This document shows positions 17,865 through 26,808 of a DNA stretch of 64,000 nt, in pieces. Location: assembly GCA_030037545.1 (NCBI GenBank), contig JASHRF010000107.1, positions 45,236 to 109,235 of the forward strand, written 5' to 3'. Numbering within the stretch: the stretch's first letter is position 1; each line of letters opens with the position of its first letter. The stretch comes from Acidobacteriaceae bacterium (GTDB lineage Bacteria > Acidobacteriota > Terriglobia > Terriglobales > Acidobacteriaceae). Both the position numbers and the translations under genes were made by a program. The notes below the pieces were generated by a model. It did not search any database. It was not told where the DNA came from and saw only the letters and a program-made list of their open reading frames with translations.

Positions 17865-18992
17865 ATGAGTAACGCTCACCCCCATCCCCTGGAGAAGCTG
17901 CTTGCCAGCCGCATCGCCGTGCTTGACGGAGCGATGGGCACGACCATCCGCAACTACGGCATGACGGAGGCGGATATTCGCGGCGAGCGGAGCGACGCTC
18001 GATTCCGGGACGCGAAAAAGGATTTGCTGAACGACGGAGATCTCTTCACTCTCACCCAGCCCCAGATGATCGGCGACATCCATCGCCGCTTTCTTGAGGC
18101 GGGCGCGGACATGATCGAGACCAACACCTTTGGCGCGACGACAATTGCGCAGAGCGAGTTTTTTTTGGGCGATCCGCGCGAGCAGGGCGCGCGCAAGGAT
18201 CCGGCGTTCTACCAGAAGGTGATTGAAGATCCGTTTCTGAAAAATCTGGCGTGGGAGATCAATGAGCAGTCGGCGCGGCAGTGCCGCGTGTGGGCGGATC
18301 GAGTAGGCGAAGCGACGGGGCGACAGCGGTTCGTGGCCGGAGCCATCGGGCCGCTGACGGTATCGCTTTCGAATTCGCCGGATGCCGAGGATGCGGGCTT
18401 TCGCGTGGTGACATTCAACCAGGTGAAGACCGCCTACGCGGAACAGGTGCACGCGCTGATGGCCGGCGGTGTGGATACGCTTCTGGTGGAGACGATCTTC
18501 GATTCGCTGAATGCCAAAGCGGCTCTGGTGGCGATTCAGGAGGTCTTCGCGGAGGTGGGCAAAAAGCTGCCGGTGATGATTTCTGCGGCAGTGGGACGCG
18601 GCGGAGAAACCATGATCTCGGCGCAGACTGTGGAGGCGTTCTGGACCGCGGTGGAGCATGTGAAGCCGTTGTCGGTAGGGCTGAACTGCTCGCTGGGCCC
18701 GGATTTGATGGCGCCATTCCTGCGCGAACTATCAGAGAAGGCCAACGTAGCCATCTCCTGCTATCCGAACGCGGGATTGCCGAATCCGCTTTCGCCGACG
18801 GGCTTCGATCTGCAGCCGGAGGACATGGCGCGCTACCTGGGCGCGTTTGCCCGCGAAGGGCTGATCAATATCGCCGGAGGCTGCTGCGGGAATACGCCGG
18901 AGCACATCGCGGCGATTGCCAAAGCGGTTGAGGGCGTGCCGCCGCGCAAGGTGGAAGCAAGGGCTTCCAGCGCCCTCGCGAGCGCGGCATGA
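17865..18992 (+). CDS. metH: Methionine synthase, homocysteine-binding module (split MetH, part 1)
   Basis: The N-terminal homocysteine S-methyltransferase barrel of cobalamin-dependent MetH as a separate 375-residue gene. It shows [22 protein letters not shown] and [14 protein letters not shown]. The zinc/homocysteine Cys ligands lie in VGLNCSLGP and [10 protein letters not shown]. It ends just where the pterin domain would begin and overlaps the next gene by 4 bp (ATGA), so the two halves are coupled and presumably form one enzyme. No frameshift is needed to explain the split. Confidence 0.92.
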   Translation: MSNAHPHPLEKLLASRIAVLDGAMGTTIRNYGMTEADIRGERSDARFRDAKKDLLNDGDLFTLTQPQMIGDIHRRFLEAGADMIETNTFGATTIAQSEFFLGDPREQGARKDPAFYQKVIEDPFLKNLAWEINEQSARQCRVWADRVGEATGRQRFVAGAIGPLTVSLSNSPDAEDAGFRVVTFNQVKTAYAEQVHALMAGGVDTLLVETIFDSLNAKAALVAIQEVFAEVGKKLPVMISAAVGRGGETMISAQTVEAFWTAVEHVKPLSVGLNCSLGPDLMAPFLRELSEKANVAISCYPNAGLPNPLSPTGFDLQPEDMARYLGAFAREGLINIAGGCCGNTPEHIAAIAKAVEGVPPRKVEARASSALASAA

Positions 18993-21712
18993 GCACGAGC
19001 TTCGTTCGGCCTGTGGAAACCAAGCCGCTTCGCCTCTCCGGATCGCAGCCCTTCACGCAGCAACCCGGCGTCTTCATCATGATCGGCGAACGGACCAATG
19101 TGGCCGGCTCGCCCAAGTTCGCCAAGCTCATCAAAGAAGGCAAATTCGAGGAGGCGGTCTCGATTGCCCGCCAGCAGGTGGAGAACGGGGCAAATGTTCT
19201 TGACATCTGCATGGATGAGGGCATGATCGACGGCGTGGCCGCGATGACGCGCTACCTGCATTTGCTGGCCAGCGAGCCGGAAGTAGCCAAAGTGCCGTTC
19301 ATGGTGGACTCCTCGAAGTGGGAAGTCATCGAGGCCGGGCTGCAGTGCCTGCAGGGCAAAGGCATTGTGAATTCGATCTCGCTTAAAGAGGGCGAGGAGA
19401 CATTCCGGCATCATGCGGCCACGGTGATGAAGTACGGAGCGGCAGCGGTGGTGATGGCCTTCGACGAGCAGGGCCAGGCCGCGACCCTCGAAGACAAGAT
19501 CCGCATCTGCGAACGCGCCTACCGGATTCTGGCCGAGGATGGATTTCCGCCCGAAGACATCATCTTCGATCCCAACATCCTTACCGTGGCCACGGGGATG
19601 GAGGAGCACAACAACTATGCGCTGGACTTTATCAACGCGGCGCGCTGGATCAAGCAAAACCTTCCTCATGCCAAGGTGAGCGGCGGAGTGTCGAACATCT
19701 CGTTCAGTTTTCGCGGCAACAACAAGGTGCGCGAAGCCATGCACTCCGCGTTCCTGTATCACGCCATCGCGGCGGGCATGGATATGGGGATTGTGAACGC
19801 CGGGCTGCTTGTGGTTTACGACGAGATTGAACCGGAACTGAAAGAGTTCGTAGAGGACGTGCTGCTGAACCGGCGGCCCGATGCTACGGAACGGCTGGTG
19901 GTTTACGGCGAGAAGCTGAAGGCCGCGGGCGCTGGCGAGGGTGGGAGCGAAAGAAAGACCGAGGAGTGGCGGAGCGCGCCGGTGGAGGAGCGGCTCTCGC
20001 ACGCGCTGGTAAAGGGGATTGACGAGCACATCGAGCAAGACACGGAAGAAGCGCGCCAGAAGCTGGGCCGGCCGCTGGCGGTGATCGAAGGACCGCTGAT
20101 GGATGGCATGGGCGTGGTGGGCGATCTCTTCGGGGCGGGCAAAATGTTTTTGCCCCAGGTGGTCAAATCGGCGCGGGTGATGAAAAAGGCCGTCGCGTAT
20201 CTTACTCCGTTCATGGAGGCGGAGAAGGCGGCCATGGCGGCCGCGGGCGAGGCAGTGCGGACGCAGGGAAAGATTGTGCTGGCCACGGTGAAGGGTGATG
20301 TTCACGATATCGGCAAGAATATTGTGGGCGTGGTGCTGGCCTGCAACAACTACGAAGTAATCGATATGGGCGTGATGGTGCCCGCGGAAAAGATCCTGGA
20401 GCGGGCGAAATCGGAAAACGCAAATGTGATCGGGTTGAGCGGCCTGATTACGCCTTCGCTGGACGAGATGGTGCACGTGGCGCGGGAGATGGAGCGGCAG
20501 GGATTCAAGCTGCCGCTGCTCATCGGCGGCGCGACCACGAGCCGCGCGCATACGGCCATCAAGATTGCGCCGCATTACAGCCAGCCGGTGGTGCACGTGC
20601 TGGACGCGAGCCGCGCCGTGCCCGTAGCGACCAGCCTGCTGAGCGAAGAAAACCGGCCGGCGTTTGTCGAGCAGCATCGCGCCGAATACGAAGCGTTGCG
20701 CAAGAGCCACGCTGCGCCGCGGCAGAAGACGGTTCCCATCGAGGCTGCGCGGGAGCGGCGGGCGCCGATTGCATGGCGCGCTGAGGACCTGGCCACGCCT
20801 TCATTTACCGGCGTACGGGTGCTCGATCAATTTCCGCTCGCCCAGTTGCGCGAGTTCATTGACTGGACGCCGTTCTTTCACACCTGGGAGCTGAAGGGCG
20901 TTTATCCGCGCATCTTCGAGCACCCGGAGCAAGGAGTGCAGGCGCGGCAGCTTTTTGCGGAAGCCAATGTGCTGCTGGAGACGATTGTGGAGAAGAAGCT
21001 GCTGACGGCGCGGGGCGTGTACGGATTCTTCGCGGCCAGCGCGATAGACGACGACGTGGAGCTGTACACAGACAGCGCGCGGGAAGCGGCACTGATGCGG
21101 CTGCATTTTCTTCGCCAGCAGTCGGACTGGGGCGGGAATGAGCCCTGTCGCTCGCTGGCCGATTTCATTGCGCCGAAGGAAACGGGTTTAGGTGATTTTA
21201 TGGGCGCATTCGCGGTCACCACCGGCATTGGCCTGAAGGAGTTGTGCGACAGCTTTAGGGCGCGGCACGACGATTACAACGCGATTATGGCGGAGGCGAT
21301 TGCCGACCGGCTGGCCGAGGCGTTTGCCGAATGCCTGCACAAGCGCGCGCGCGAGGAGTGGGGCTACGGTTGCCGTGAGCGGCTGAGCAATGAGGAGCTG
21401 ATCCACGAGAAGTACCGCGGCATTCGGCCGGCGCCGGGCTATCCGGCATGCCCCGATCACACCGAGAAGGGAACCATCTGGCGGCTGCTCGACGTGGAGG
21501 CGAACACCGGGATGCGGATCACGGAATCGTTTGCCATGTGGCCGGGATCGAGCGTGAGCGGGCTTTATTTCGCGCATCCCCAGTCGCGGTATTTCCAAGT
21601 GGGCAAGATCGAGCGCGACCAGGTGGAGGACTATGCGGCGCGCAAAGGGATGAGTGTGGCCGAAGCCGAGCGCTGGCTGGGGCCGAATCTGAATTACGAA
21701 CCGGCGGGATAG
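18989..21712 (+). CDS. metH: Methionine synthase, pterin/B12/reactivation modules (split MetH, part 2)
   Basis: 907 residues covering the rest of MetH. The methyltetrahydrofolate barrel comes first ([36 protein letters not shown]). The cobalamin cap and Rossmann domain follow, with [11 protein letters not shown] (the axial His), [13 protein letters not shown] and [13 protein letters not shown]. The SAM-binding reactivation domain is last ([30 protein letters not shown]). All functional motifs are intact. Needs cobalamin; no riboswitch was recognised upstream of the pair. Confidence 0.94.
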   Translation: MSTSFVRPVETKPLRLSGSQPFTQQPGVFIMIGERTNVAGSPKFAKLIKEGKFEEAVSIARQQVENGANVLDICMDEGMIDGVAAMTRYLHLLASEPEVAKVPFMVDSSKWEVIEAGLQCLQGKGIVNSISLKEGEETFRHHAATVMKYGAAAVVMAFDEQGQAATLEDKIRICERAYRILAEDGFPPEDIIFDPNILTVATGMEEHNNYALDFINAARWIKQNLPHAKVSGGVSNISFSFRGNNKVREAMHSAFLYHAIAAGMDMGIVNAGLLVVYDEIEPELKEFVEDVLLNRRPDATERLVVYGEKLKAAGAGEGGSERKTEEWRSAPVEERLSHALVKGIDEHIEQDTEEARQKLGRPLAVIEGPLMDGMGVVGDLFGAGKMFLPQVVKSARVMKKAVAYLTPFMEAEKAAMAAAGEAVRTQGKIVLATVKGDVHDIGKNIVGVVLACNNYEVIDMGVMVPAEKILERAKSENANVIGLSGLITPSLDEMVHVAREMERQGFKLPLLIGGATTSRAHTAIKIAPHYSQPVVHVLDASRAVPVATSLLSEENRPAFVEQHRAEYEALRKSHAAPRQKTVPIEAARERRAPIAWRAEDLATPSFTGVRVLDQFPLAQLREFIDWTPFFHTWELKGVYPRIFEHPEQGVQARQLFAEANVLLETIVEKKLLTARGVYGFFAASAIDDDVELYTDSAREAALMRLHFLRQQSDWGGNEPCRSLADFIAPKETGLGDFMGAFAVTTGIGLKELCDSFRARHDDYNAIMAEAIADRLAEAFAECLHKRAREEWGYGCRERLSNEELIHEKYRGIRPAPGYPACPDHTEKGTIWRLLDVEANTGMRITESFAMWPGSSVSGLYFAHPQSRYFQVGKIERDQVEDYAARKGMSVAEAERWLGPNLNYEPAG

Positions 21713-22111
21713 CGAATTAGCAAGCCGGCAAGTCAGCGCAGCGCTGGAAGGATCTGATTGACTTCGAAGTCGTTCCGGTTCTCAGGTCCGCGCGGAATTC
21801 TGTTCGCGAAACCCGCTCCCGCCTGCTGATAAGCAACACCTGGCGACGCAGCGCCGCCGGATTGGTTTACGCCCACGGAAAATATTTTCTAAATCTTCAG
21901 AAACTTTCCAAATCGCCCTGGGTTCACCCCCTTATCTCGGGGCTCCACTCTAATTCCTGTTCGTCGATTGTCGAACTCGCGAGACGTATTCGGTCATTTC
22001 ATGCGGATTTCCGTCTTGGCGCCCGCGGAAGCCATGTTCGCGGGCGCGCAGGAATTGTGTTTTTGAAAAAAGGAGCGCGCATATATCCGGAATTATGCCT
22101 TGGAGGCACAT
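21713..22111. other. 399-bp intergenic leader region
   Basis: Non-coding between metH and the exported protein gene. It includes GAAAATATTTTC, a 12-bp palindrome near 21879, AT-rich sequence just after it that may hold the promoter, and the strong hairpin listed separately. No gene is seen. Confidence 0.4.
22019..22047 (+). promoter_or_regulatory. Strong stem-loop in the 5' leader
   Basis: GCGCCCGCG and CGCGGGCGC form a perfect 9-bp stem with an 11-nt loop, about 65 nt before the ATG at 22112. A weak T-stretch (GTGTTTTTG) follows 11 nt later. It could be an attenuator or an mRNA-stabilising hairpin. Confidence 0.4.
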
Positions 22112-23164
22112 ATGAAACCTATCTCGATGGTCGTCCTCTCCCTGCTTCTGACGCCGCCGCTGTTTGCCGACGCCGGTCAGCGGCTCATCCCCGCCGGTGC
22201 GTTGGTTTCCTGCACCACCGGTGATGGAAGAATCTCCTCGAAGACCACCGCCGTGGGCGATCCGATGCTGTGCAAGGTAGAGCACCGCCGTGGCGATTTC
22301 ATGCTCCCCTATGGCAGCTATCTGGGCGGAGAATTTGCCGAATACAAAGATCCCGGCCATTTTGTGGGCAAAGGCTGGATGATGCTCTCGTTTGACCGGC
22401 TCTACGTGGGCGATACGGTGGTGCCTATCGACGCGAAAGTGGTGGATGTGCCGGGCTACAAGATCGATGCGCAGGGGCGCATTCTTGGCAAAGGCCACGC
22501 GGTGCGCGACACCATTACCTGGATGATTCCGGTGCTGTGGCCAATTGACCTGATCAACCTGCCGCGGCGCGGACCACGGCCCACGCTCAAGTCCGAGACC
22601 GCGCTGACGCTGCGCGTGATGGAGGATATCGAGGTTCCGGTCACGCCGGAGCCGGAGCGCGACCCGTATGGACTGATTCCTCGCGGGGACAGCGGGTATG
22701 CGCCGGAGCCTCCGCCACCAGAAGACAATCAGCCGGCGCCGGAGATGTCGTATGCGCCGGACGAACCGCAGCAGCCGATGCCGGCGCCGGAGCCGCCTCC
22801 GCCGGTGGCGTACGCCGCGCCTGTGCCCTACCCGCCAATGTACGCACCCATGTATGTTGCGCCGCCAATGGTCGCGTATGGCAGGTTCTCTGCCGGGCCA
22901 CGCGGACCGGCGATGGCTTACGGTCCGCGGGTGTACGCGCCTCGACCGTATGCGGGCTATGGCGTGCGGGGCTATGCCTCCCCTGGGCCGTATGCGGCAG
23001 TCCGGCCATATGCTGCAACGCGGCCGTACACCGCAGCTCGTCCGTACGGATATGGATACGGATATGCCGGACGCGGGTACGCGGCAAGCGGCGTGGCGGG
23101 ACGCAGCTTTGCCATGAACGCGCGTGGTGGCGCGGGGATCGGCGGTGGGTATAGAGGCCGATAA
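22112..23164 (+). CDS. Exported protein with Pro/Tyr-rich low-complexity C-terminus
   Basis: Not recognised as a named family. 350 residues from ATG 22112, which follows GGAGG; the track's TTG start lies within this ribosome-binding site. A signal peptide (SMVVLSLLLTPPLFADAG) is followed by a compact beta-rich domain to about residue 170. That part contains phrases such as LIPAGALVSC, LPYGSYLGGEF and GDTVVPIDAKVV, reminiscent of TrbI/VirB10-like envelope beta-barrel fragments. The C-terminal half is Pro-rich (PPPPE) and then Tyr/Ala/Gly/Arg-rich (repeated RPYA, YGYGYG). It may sit at the envelope or in a matrix; no function is assigned. Confidence 0.6.
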   Translation: MKPISMVVLSLLLTPPLFADAGQRLIPAGALVSCTTGDGRISSKTTAVGDPMLCKVEHRRGDFMLPYGSYLGGEFAEYKDPGHFVGKGWMMLSFDRLYVGDTVVPIDAKVVDVPGYKIDAQGRILGKGHAVRDTITWMIPVLWPIDLINLPRRGPRPTLKSETALTLRVMEDIEVPVTPEPERDPYGLIPRGDSGYAPEPPPPEDNQPAPEMSYAPDEPQQPMPAPEPPPPVAYAAPVPYPPMYAPMYVAPPMVAYGRFSAGPRGPAMAYGPRVYAPRPYAGYGVRGYASPGPYAAVRPYAATRPYTAARPYGYGYGYAGRGYAASGVAGRSFAMNARGGAGIGGGYRGR

Positions 23165-23434
23165 GAGCGGGACCCAGAGGGGCTCTCTCTGAAGCTGATT
23201 GAGATGTGATGAGGCATATTTGGAAGGCGCTGGGCCTCCCGCATTTCACGGCGTATCTTCATTTTGGCGAGCCGCAGGTCTGCGCGGATGCTCGCGAGAC
23301 CGCGGATGGGACACGGAAGGAGAGTGTGGCCACGTGGGCAGAGAGTGCGCCGGTGCTGGTTGGGAGCGGGGCTTGAATGTTTTGGAGTTTGGCCGATTGA
23401 ACCATGCGCGCATGGCGGGAAAGGCAAGAGCGCG

Positions 23435-24481
23435 TCAGGCGGGCGGAGCGGCAGTGGAACCACGCACTACGAGGCTGGTGGAGACCAGGAACTCGCGCTG
23501 CAATTTTGGATTTGCGGGATCTTCGCTCTGCTGGCGCAGGGCCTCGAAAGCGGCGCGGGCCAGATCAGCGCGCGAGAGCCGGATGGTGGTGAGGGGAGGT
23601 AGCGTGAATTCGGCGAAATCGATATCGTCGAGGCCCACCAGAGAGAGATCCTGCGGCACGCGCAGACCCTCCTTAAACGCGGCGCGCAGAACGCCGATGG
23701 CTGTCATGTCGTTGGAGCAGACGATGGCGGTGGGTGGACTGGCGAGGGCGCGCAGGTGTTCAAATCCCGACACCCCGCCCTTGAGGGTGTGATCGCACTC
23801 CACGATCCACTTCTTCTGGGCGGGAAGTCCGATGGCCTGCATGGCGGCGCGAAAGTCGTTCTCGCGGGTGATGGCGGAATGCAGGCTGTGCGGGCCGGCC
23901 AGGAAGGCGATGCGCTTGTGGCCCAGCTCAGCGAGATGGCGCACCGCGGCCTGAATGCCGGTGGCGTAATCGAGCAGGATGGTGCTGGCCTTGGGATCGT
24001 CGAGCTTGAACTCGGCCAGCACGATGGGTACGCCGTGGTGCACTAATTCGTCGAGCACCGATTCTTCTTCGCCGAAAGTCATCACAGCCACGCCGTCCAC
24101 CTTGCGCTCCAACATGCGGTGGATGCACTTGGTGAGCGTGGCGGGATCGCTGTTCGAGGAACTGACCAGGATTTCGTAGCCGAAAGACACGGCGATTTCC
24201 TCAAAACTCTGAATCAGCTCCGGGAAAAAGGGGTTGGTGATGTTTTCGACGATGATGCCGAACAGCCGGCTGCGCCCCGAGACCAGGGTGCGGGCGTGGG
24301 TATTCGGAAAATAATTTAACTGCTTGACGGCCTGCCAGACGCGTTTCTTCAGGCCGTCGCTGACCACCGGGGAGCCGTTGATGGTCCGCGAAACGGTGGC
24401 GATGGAAACTTTGGCGAGCGCGGCGACGGTGCGGATGTCGGGATTGCGGCCGGGTTTACTGCGGGTAGCTTGGCGAGGCAC
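23435..24481 (-). CDS. LacI-family transcriptional regulator
   Basis: 348 residues: an N-terminal helix-turn-helix DIRTVAALAKVSIATVSRTING with the hinge helix (NYFPNTHARTLVSGRS), then a periplasmic-binding-protein-like effector domain (IIVENITNPFFPELIQ, CSNDMTAIGVLRA, SLVGLDDIDFAEF). It lies 159 bp downstream of murQ on the same strand, so it could regulate amino-sugar or peptidoglycan recycling. The effector sugar is unknown. Confidence 0.9.
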   Translation of the reverse strand: MPRQATRSKPGRNPDIRTVAALAKVSIATVSRTINGSPVVSDGLKKRVWQAVKQLNYFPNTHARTLVSGRSRLFGIIVENITNPFFPELIQSFEEIAVSFGYEILVSSSNSDPATLTKCIHRMLERKVDGVAVMTFGEEESVLDELVHHGVPIVLAEFKLDDPKASTILLDYATGIQAAVRHLAELGHKRIAFLAGPHSLHSAITRENDFRAAMQAIGLPAQKKWIVECDHTLKGGVSGFEHLRALASPPTAIVCSNDMTAIGVLRAAFKEGLRVPQDLSLVGLDDIDFAEFTLPPLTTIRLSRADLARAAFEALRQQSEDPANPKLQREFLVSTSLVVRGSTAAPPA

Positions 24482-24640
24482 GAGTCAATCCTGCGCGGCG
24501 TGAACTGAATGCACTGTCATGGTATTCGATCCGGTTGTGGAGTGCCGGGAAGTTTTCCTCAGGGGGAGCGAAGATGCTCTTGCCGCCTACCCAATGGCCA
24601 GAAAAAAGCGAAAGGATGGAGCGCCCAACTTTGTCTATTC

Positions 24641-25618
24641 CTAGAGCTCCAGGACGTTGTCGTCGATGGCGAGGCGGACGTTGCCGTCGGATTGGGCGAG
24701 GCGGCGGACGGCTTCGGGCTTATCGACCTTGGCCTTGAGCATGACCAGGGCAACGGGAACGCTGCGGCCCGCGCTCTTGATGGTCTCCACGGCGGTTGCG
24801 CGGTCGATCCTGCAAGCGTCCATGAGGATGCGGATGCCGCGCTCCACGAGCTTCGAGTTCTGCATGTGCAGGTTGACCATCTGGTTGTCGTACACCAGGC
24901 CCAGCCGGGTCATGGCGCCGGTGGTGATCATGTTGAGGACCATCTTCTGGGCAGTACCGGCCTTCATGCGCGTGGAGCCGGAAATCACTTCGGGCCCGAC
25001 CTCGGCAACGATGACGATATCGGCAGCGGATGCGATGGGCGTGTCAGGATTGCAGGTGACGGCGGCGGTGTGTGCGCCCCGGGCGCGCCCGTAGGCCACG
25101 GCGGCTACCACGTAGGGCGTGCGGCCGGAAGCAGAGACGCCGATGACCACATCTTTGCGCGTAGGGCGGCGGCGCGCCATATCGCGCTGGCCGAGTTCTT
25201 CGGAATCTTCGTTCACCTCGACGGCCGAGGCCAGAGCCTTAGGACCGCCGGCCATGATGTACTGCACCTGGCCCGGCGCGCTGGAGTAAGTGGGCGGGCA
25301 CTCGGAAGCATCGAGGGCGGCAATGCGTCCGCTGGAGCCGGCTCCGACGTAAATCAGGCGGCCGCCGTCGCGCAGGCTGCGGGCCACCTGGTCAATGACC
25401 TGCGCGATTTCGGGAATCGCTTTTTTGACCGCCGCGGCGATCTTCGCATCCTCGTGATTAATGATGCGCGCGATCTCCAGTGCGGACTTGGTGTCGAGTC
25501 CCTGCGAGGCTTCGTTTGGGCTTTCTGTAATGAGGTGCTGTAACAGCGAAGCCGGGTCTTTCCCGTTGCCGTTATTGTGCGCGCCCGCCGTTCCCGGCAA
25601 GGTGGTGGTAGTTACCAT
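24641..25618 (-). CDS. murQ: N-acetylmuramic acid 6-phosphate etherase
   Basis: Splits MurNAc-6-phosphate into GlcNAc-6-phosphate and D-lactate during cell-wall recycling. The 325-residue SIS-fold protein has VGAGSSGRIAALDASECPPTYS with the catalytic Glu, EVNEDSEELG, SASGRTPYV and GSTRMKAGTAQK. The track start at 25618 fits; TACAAT in the upstream AT-rich sequence is a possible -10. The downstream LacI gene is a candidate regulator. No anhMurNAc kinase or PTS gene is in the window. Confidence 0.94.
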   Translation of the reverse strand: MVTTTTLPGTAGAHNNGNGKDPASLLQHLITESPNEASQGLDTKSALEIARIINHEDAKIAAAVKKAIPEIAQVIDQVARSLRDGGRLIYVGAGSSGRIAALDASECPPTYSSAPGQVQYIMAGGPKALASAVEVNEDSEELGQRDMARRRPTRKDVVIGVSASGRTPYVVAAVAYGRARGAHTAAVTCNPDTPIASAADIVIVAEVGPEVISGSTRMKAGTAQKMVLNMITTGAMTRLGLVYDNQMVNLHMQNSKLVERGIRILMDACRIDRATAVETIKSAGRSVPVALVMLKAKVDKPEAVRRLAQSDGNVRLAIDDNVLEL

Positions 25619-26016
25619 CCGTTTTGCCCCAGAATTTCATTGTAACTGGAAAGTGCGCAAGAGAAAAACAATTCCAAAGTTGTAGCCTTGCTGGATCCGG
25701 GACCTCAGTGGAGCTTTAGGCGGGATCCTGCGACGCCGTTTCTCCGGCCCGATCTTTTCCGTGACCGCCGTCACAGGTTACAGATTTCATTCACATTAAT
25801 TGAACTCCTCTGCGCTTCGGTCCGTTTCCGGAAAAGCTTGCGCATCTCTCTGTGTTCCTGTCTTGTATTTCTCTCTCCCAAAATTAGAAAGTGGAGAGAC
25901 ACCTCCAAACGAGACGGTGGATGCGCCCGGTTAGCACCGGCTAATCCGCGGGTTGGCGGTCGAGACCGCTGAATGCTCGATGTCACCTGAAGGCGTTGCC
26001 AGAGGGAAGGCTGGGG
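25619..26016. promoter_or_regulatory. Divergent control region murQ / flagellar-cluster regulator
   Basis: 398 bp, relatively AT-rich in the middle, without a credible gene. It contains GTGAC-N4-GTCAC (listed separately), the sequence TTCATTCACATTAATTGAAC after it, and TTTCCGGAAA, a 10-bp palindrome near 25828. Promoters for both murQ and the response-regulator gene must lie here. Confidence 0.5.
25761..25774. promoter_or_regulatory. CRP/FNR-like operator palindrome GTGAC-N4-GTCAC
   Basis: GTGACCGCCGTCAC is a perfect 5+5 palindrome and fits the GTGA-N6-TCAC core of CRP-type sites. It lies 143 bp upstream of murQ and 243 bp upstream of the response regulator. A second copy precedes hoxE. Confidence 0.45.
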
Positions 26017-26784
26017 ATGAGGCTACTGATTGCGGAGGACGACAAGGCGCTGGGATCGTTTTTGAGCCGCGGCCTGGAGGCTGAAGGCCATCGCGTGCGT
26101 CTGGCGCACGACGGTGGGGCAGCCGTGGAGGCGTTCCGCGAGGACTTGCCCGACCTGACCATCCTCGACTTGAACATGCCGGTCAAGGATGGCGAGCATG
26201 TGCTCGAAGAAGTGCGAGCCATGGATGCCGACCCGCCGGTGCTGGTGCTGACCGCGCGGCAGGAGGTTGACACGCGGGTGCGCTGCCTGGATCGCGGCGC
26301 CGACGACCTGATGGTAAAACCCTTCAGCCTGCACGAGCTGCGCGCCCGCTGCCGGGCGCTGCTCAGGCGTAAGCGCGAAGCGCGGCTGGCGCTTCGGGCC
26401 GGAGACCTGGAGCTGGACCGTTTGGAACATACGGCGCGGCGCGCGGGCCGGCCCATCGAGTTGACCAACAAGGAATTCGCGCTGTTGGAGCACCTGATGC
26501 TCAATCGCGGCCAGTGCGTCTCGCGCGTCGAACTGCTGGATTCGGTCTGGGATATGGAGCCCGCGCAAACCACGAACATCGTGGATGTCTACATCAACTA
26601 CCTGCGCCGCAAGCTGAAAGACCCGCCGCCGGGACGCCTGATTCGCACCGTGCGGGGCCGCGGGTACGTGGTTCCGGCCGAGACGGATCTGGCCCTGAAT
26701 GAGCCTGCGCGCACCCAATCTGCGGAGCTGACGGCGCCGCCGGCCGAGCCCCAGGTTGCGGGCAGCCCCACCGCTTCCGTTTGA
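26017..26784 (+). CDS. OmpR/PhoB-family response regulator
   Basis: 255 residues. The receiver domain has the acidic pair in AEDDK, phosphoacceptor Asp in LTILDLNMP, Thr in VLTAR and Lys in VKPFS. The winged-helix DNA-binding domain reads LTNKEFALLEHLML and TNIVDVYINYLRRKL ... TVRGRGYVV. A Pro/Ala-rich tail of about 25 residues follows. ATG 26017 (AGGGAAGG upstream) is chosen over the track start. No histidine kinase is adjacent, so it is an orphan. It lies 24 bp before the sigma-54 activator and probably belongs to flagellar control. Confidence 0.9.
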   Translation: MRLLIAEDDKALGSFLSRGLEAEGHRVRLAHDGGAAVEAFREDLPDLTILDLNMPVKDGEHVLEEVRAMDADPPVLVLTARQEVDTRVRCLDRGADDLMVKPFSLHELRARCRALLRRKREARLALRAGDLELDRLEHTARRAGRPIELTNKEFALLEHLMLNRGQCVSRVELLDSVWDMEPAQTTNIVDVYINYLRRKLKDPPPGRLIRTVRGRGYVVPAETDLALNEPARTQSAELTAPPAEPQVAGSPTASV

Positions 26785-26808
26785 TCTTTGCTTCAAAGAG
26801 GAGATGCC

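Noticed and set aside
18833-20710. 625-residue minus-strand ORF
   Set aside because: Antisense shadow of the metH genes, Arg/His-rich composition typical of the reverse strand of high-GC genes.
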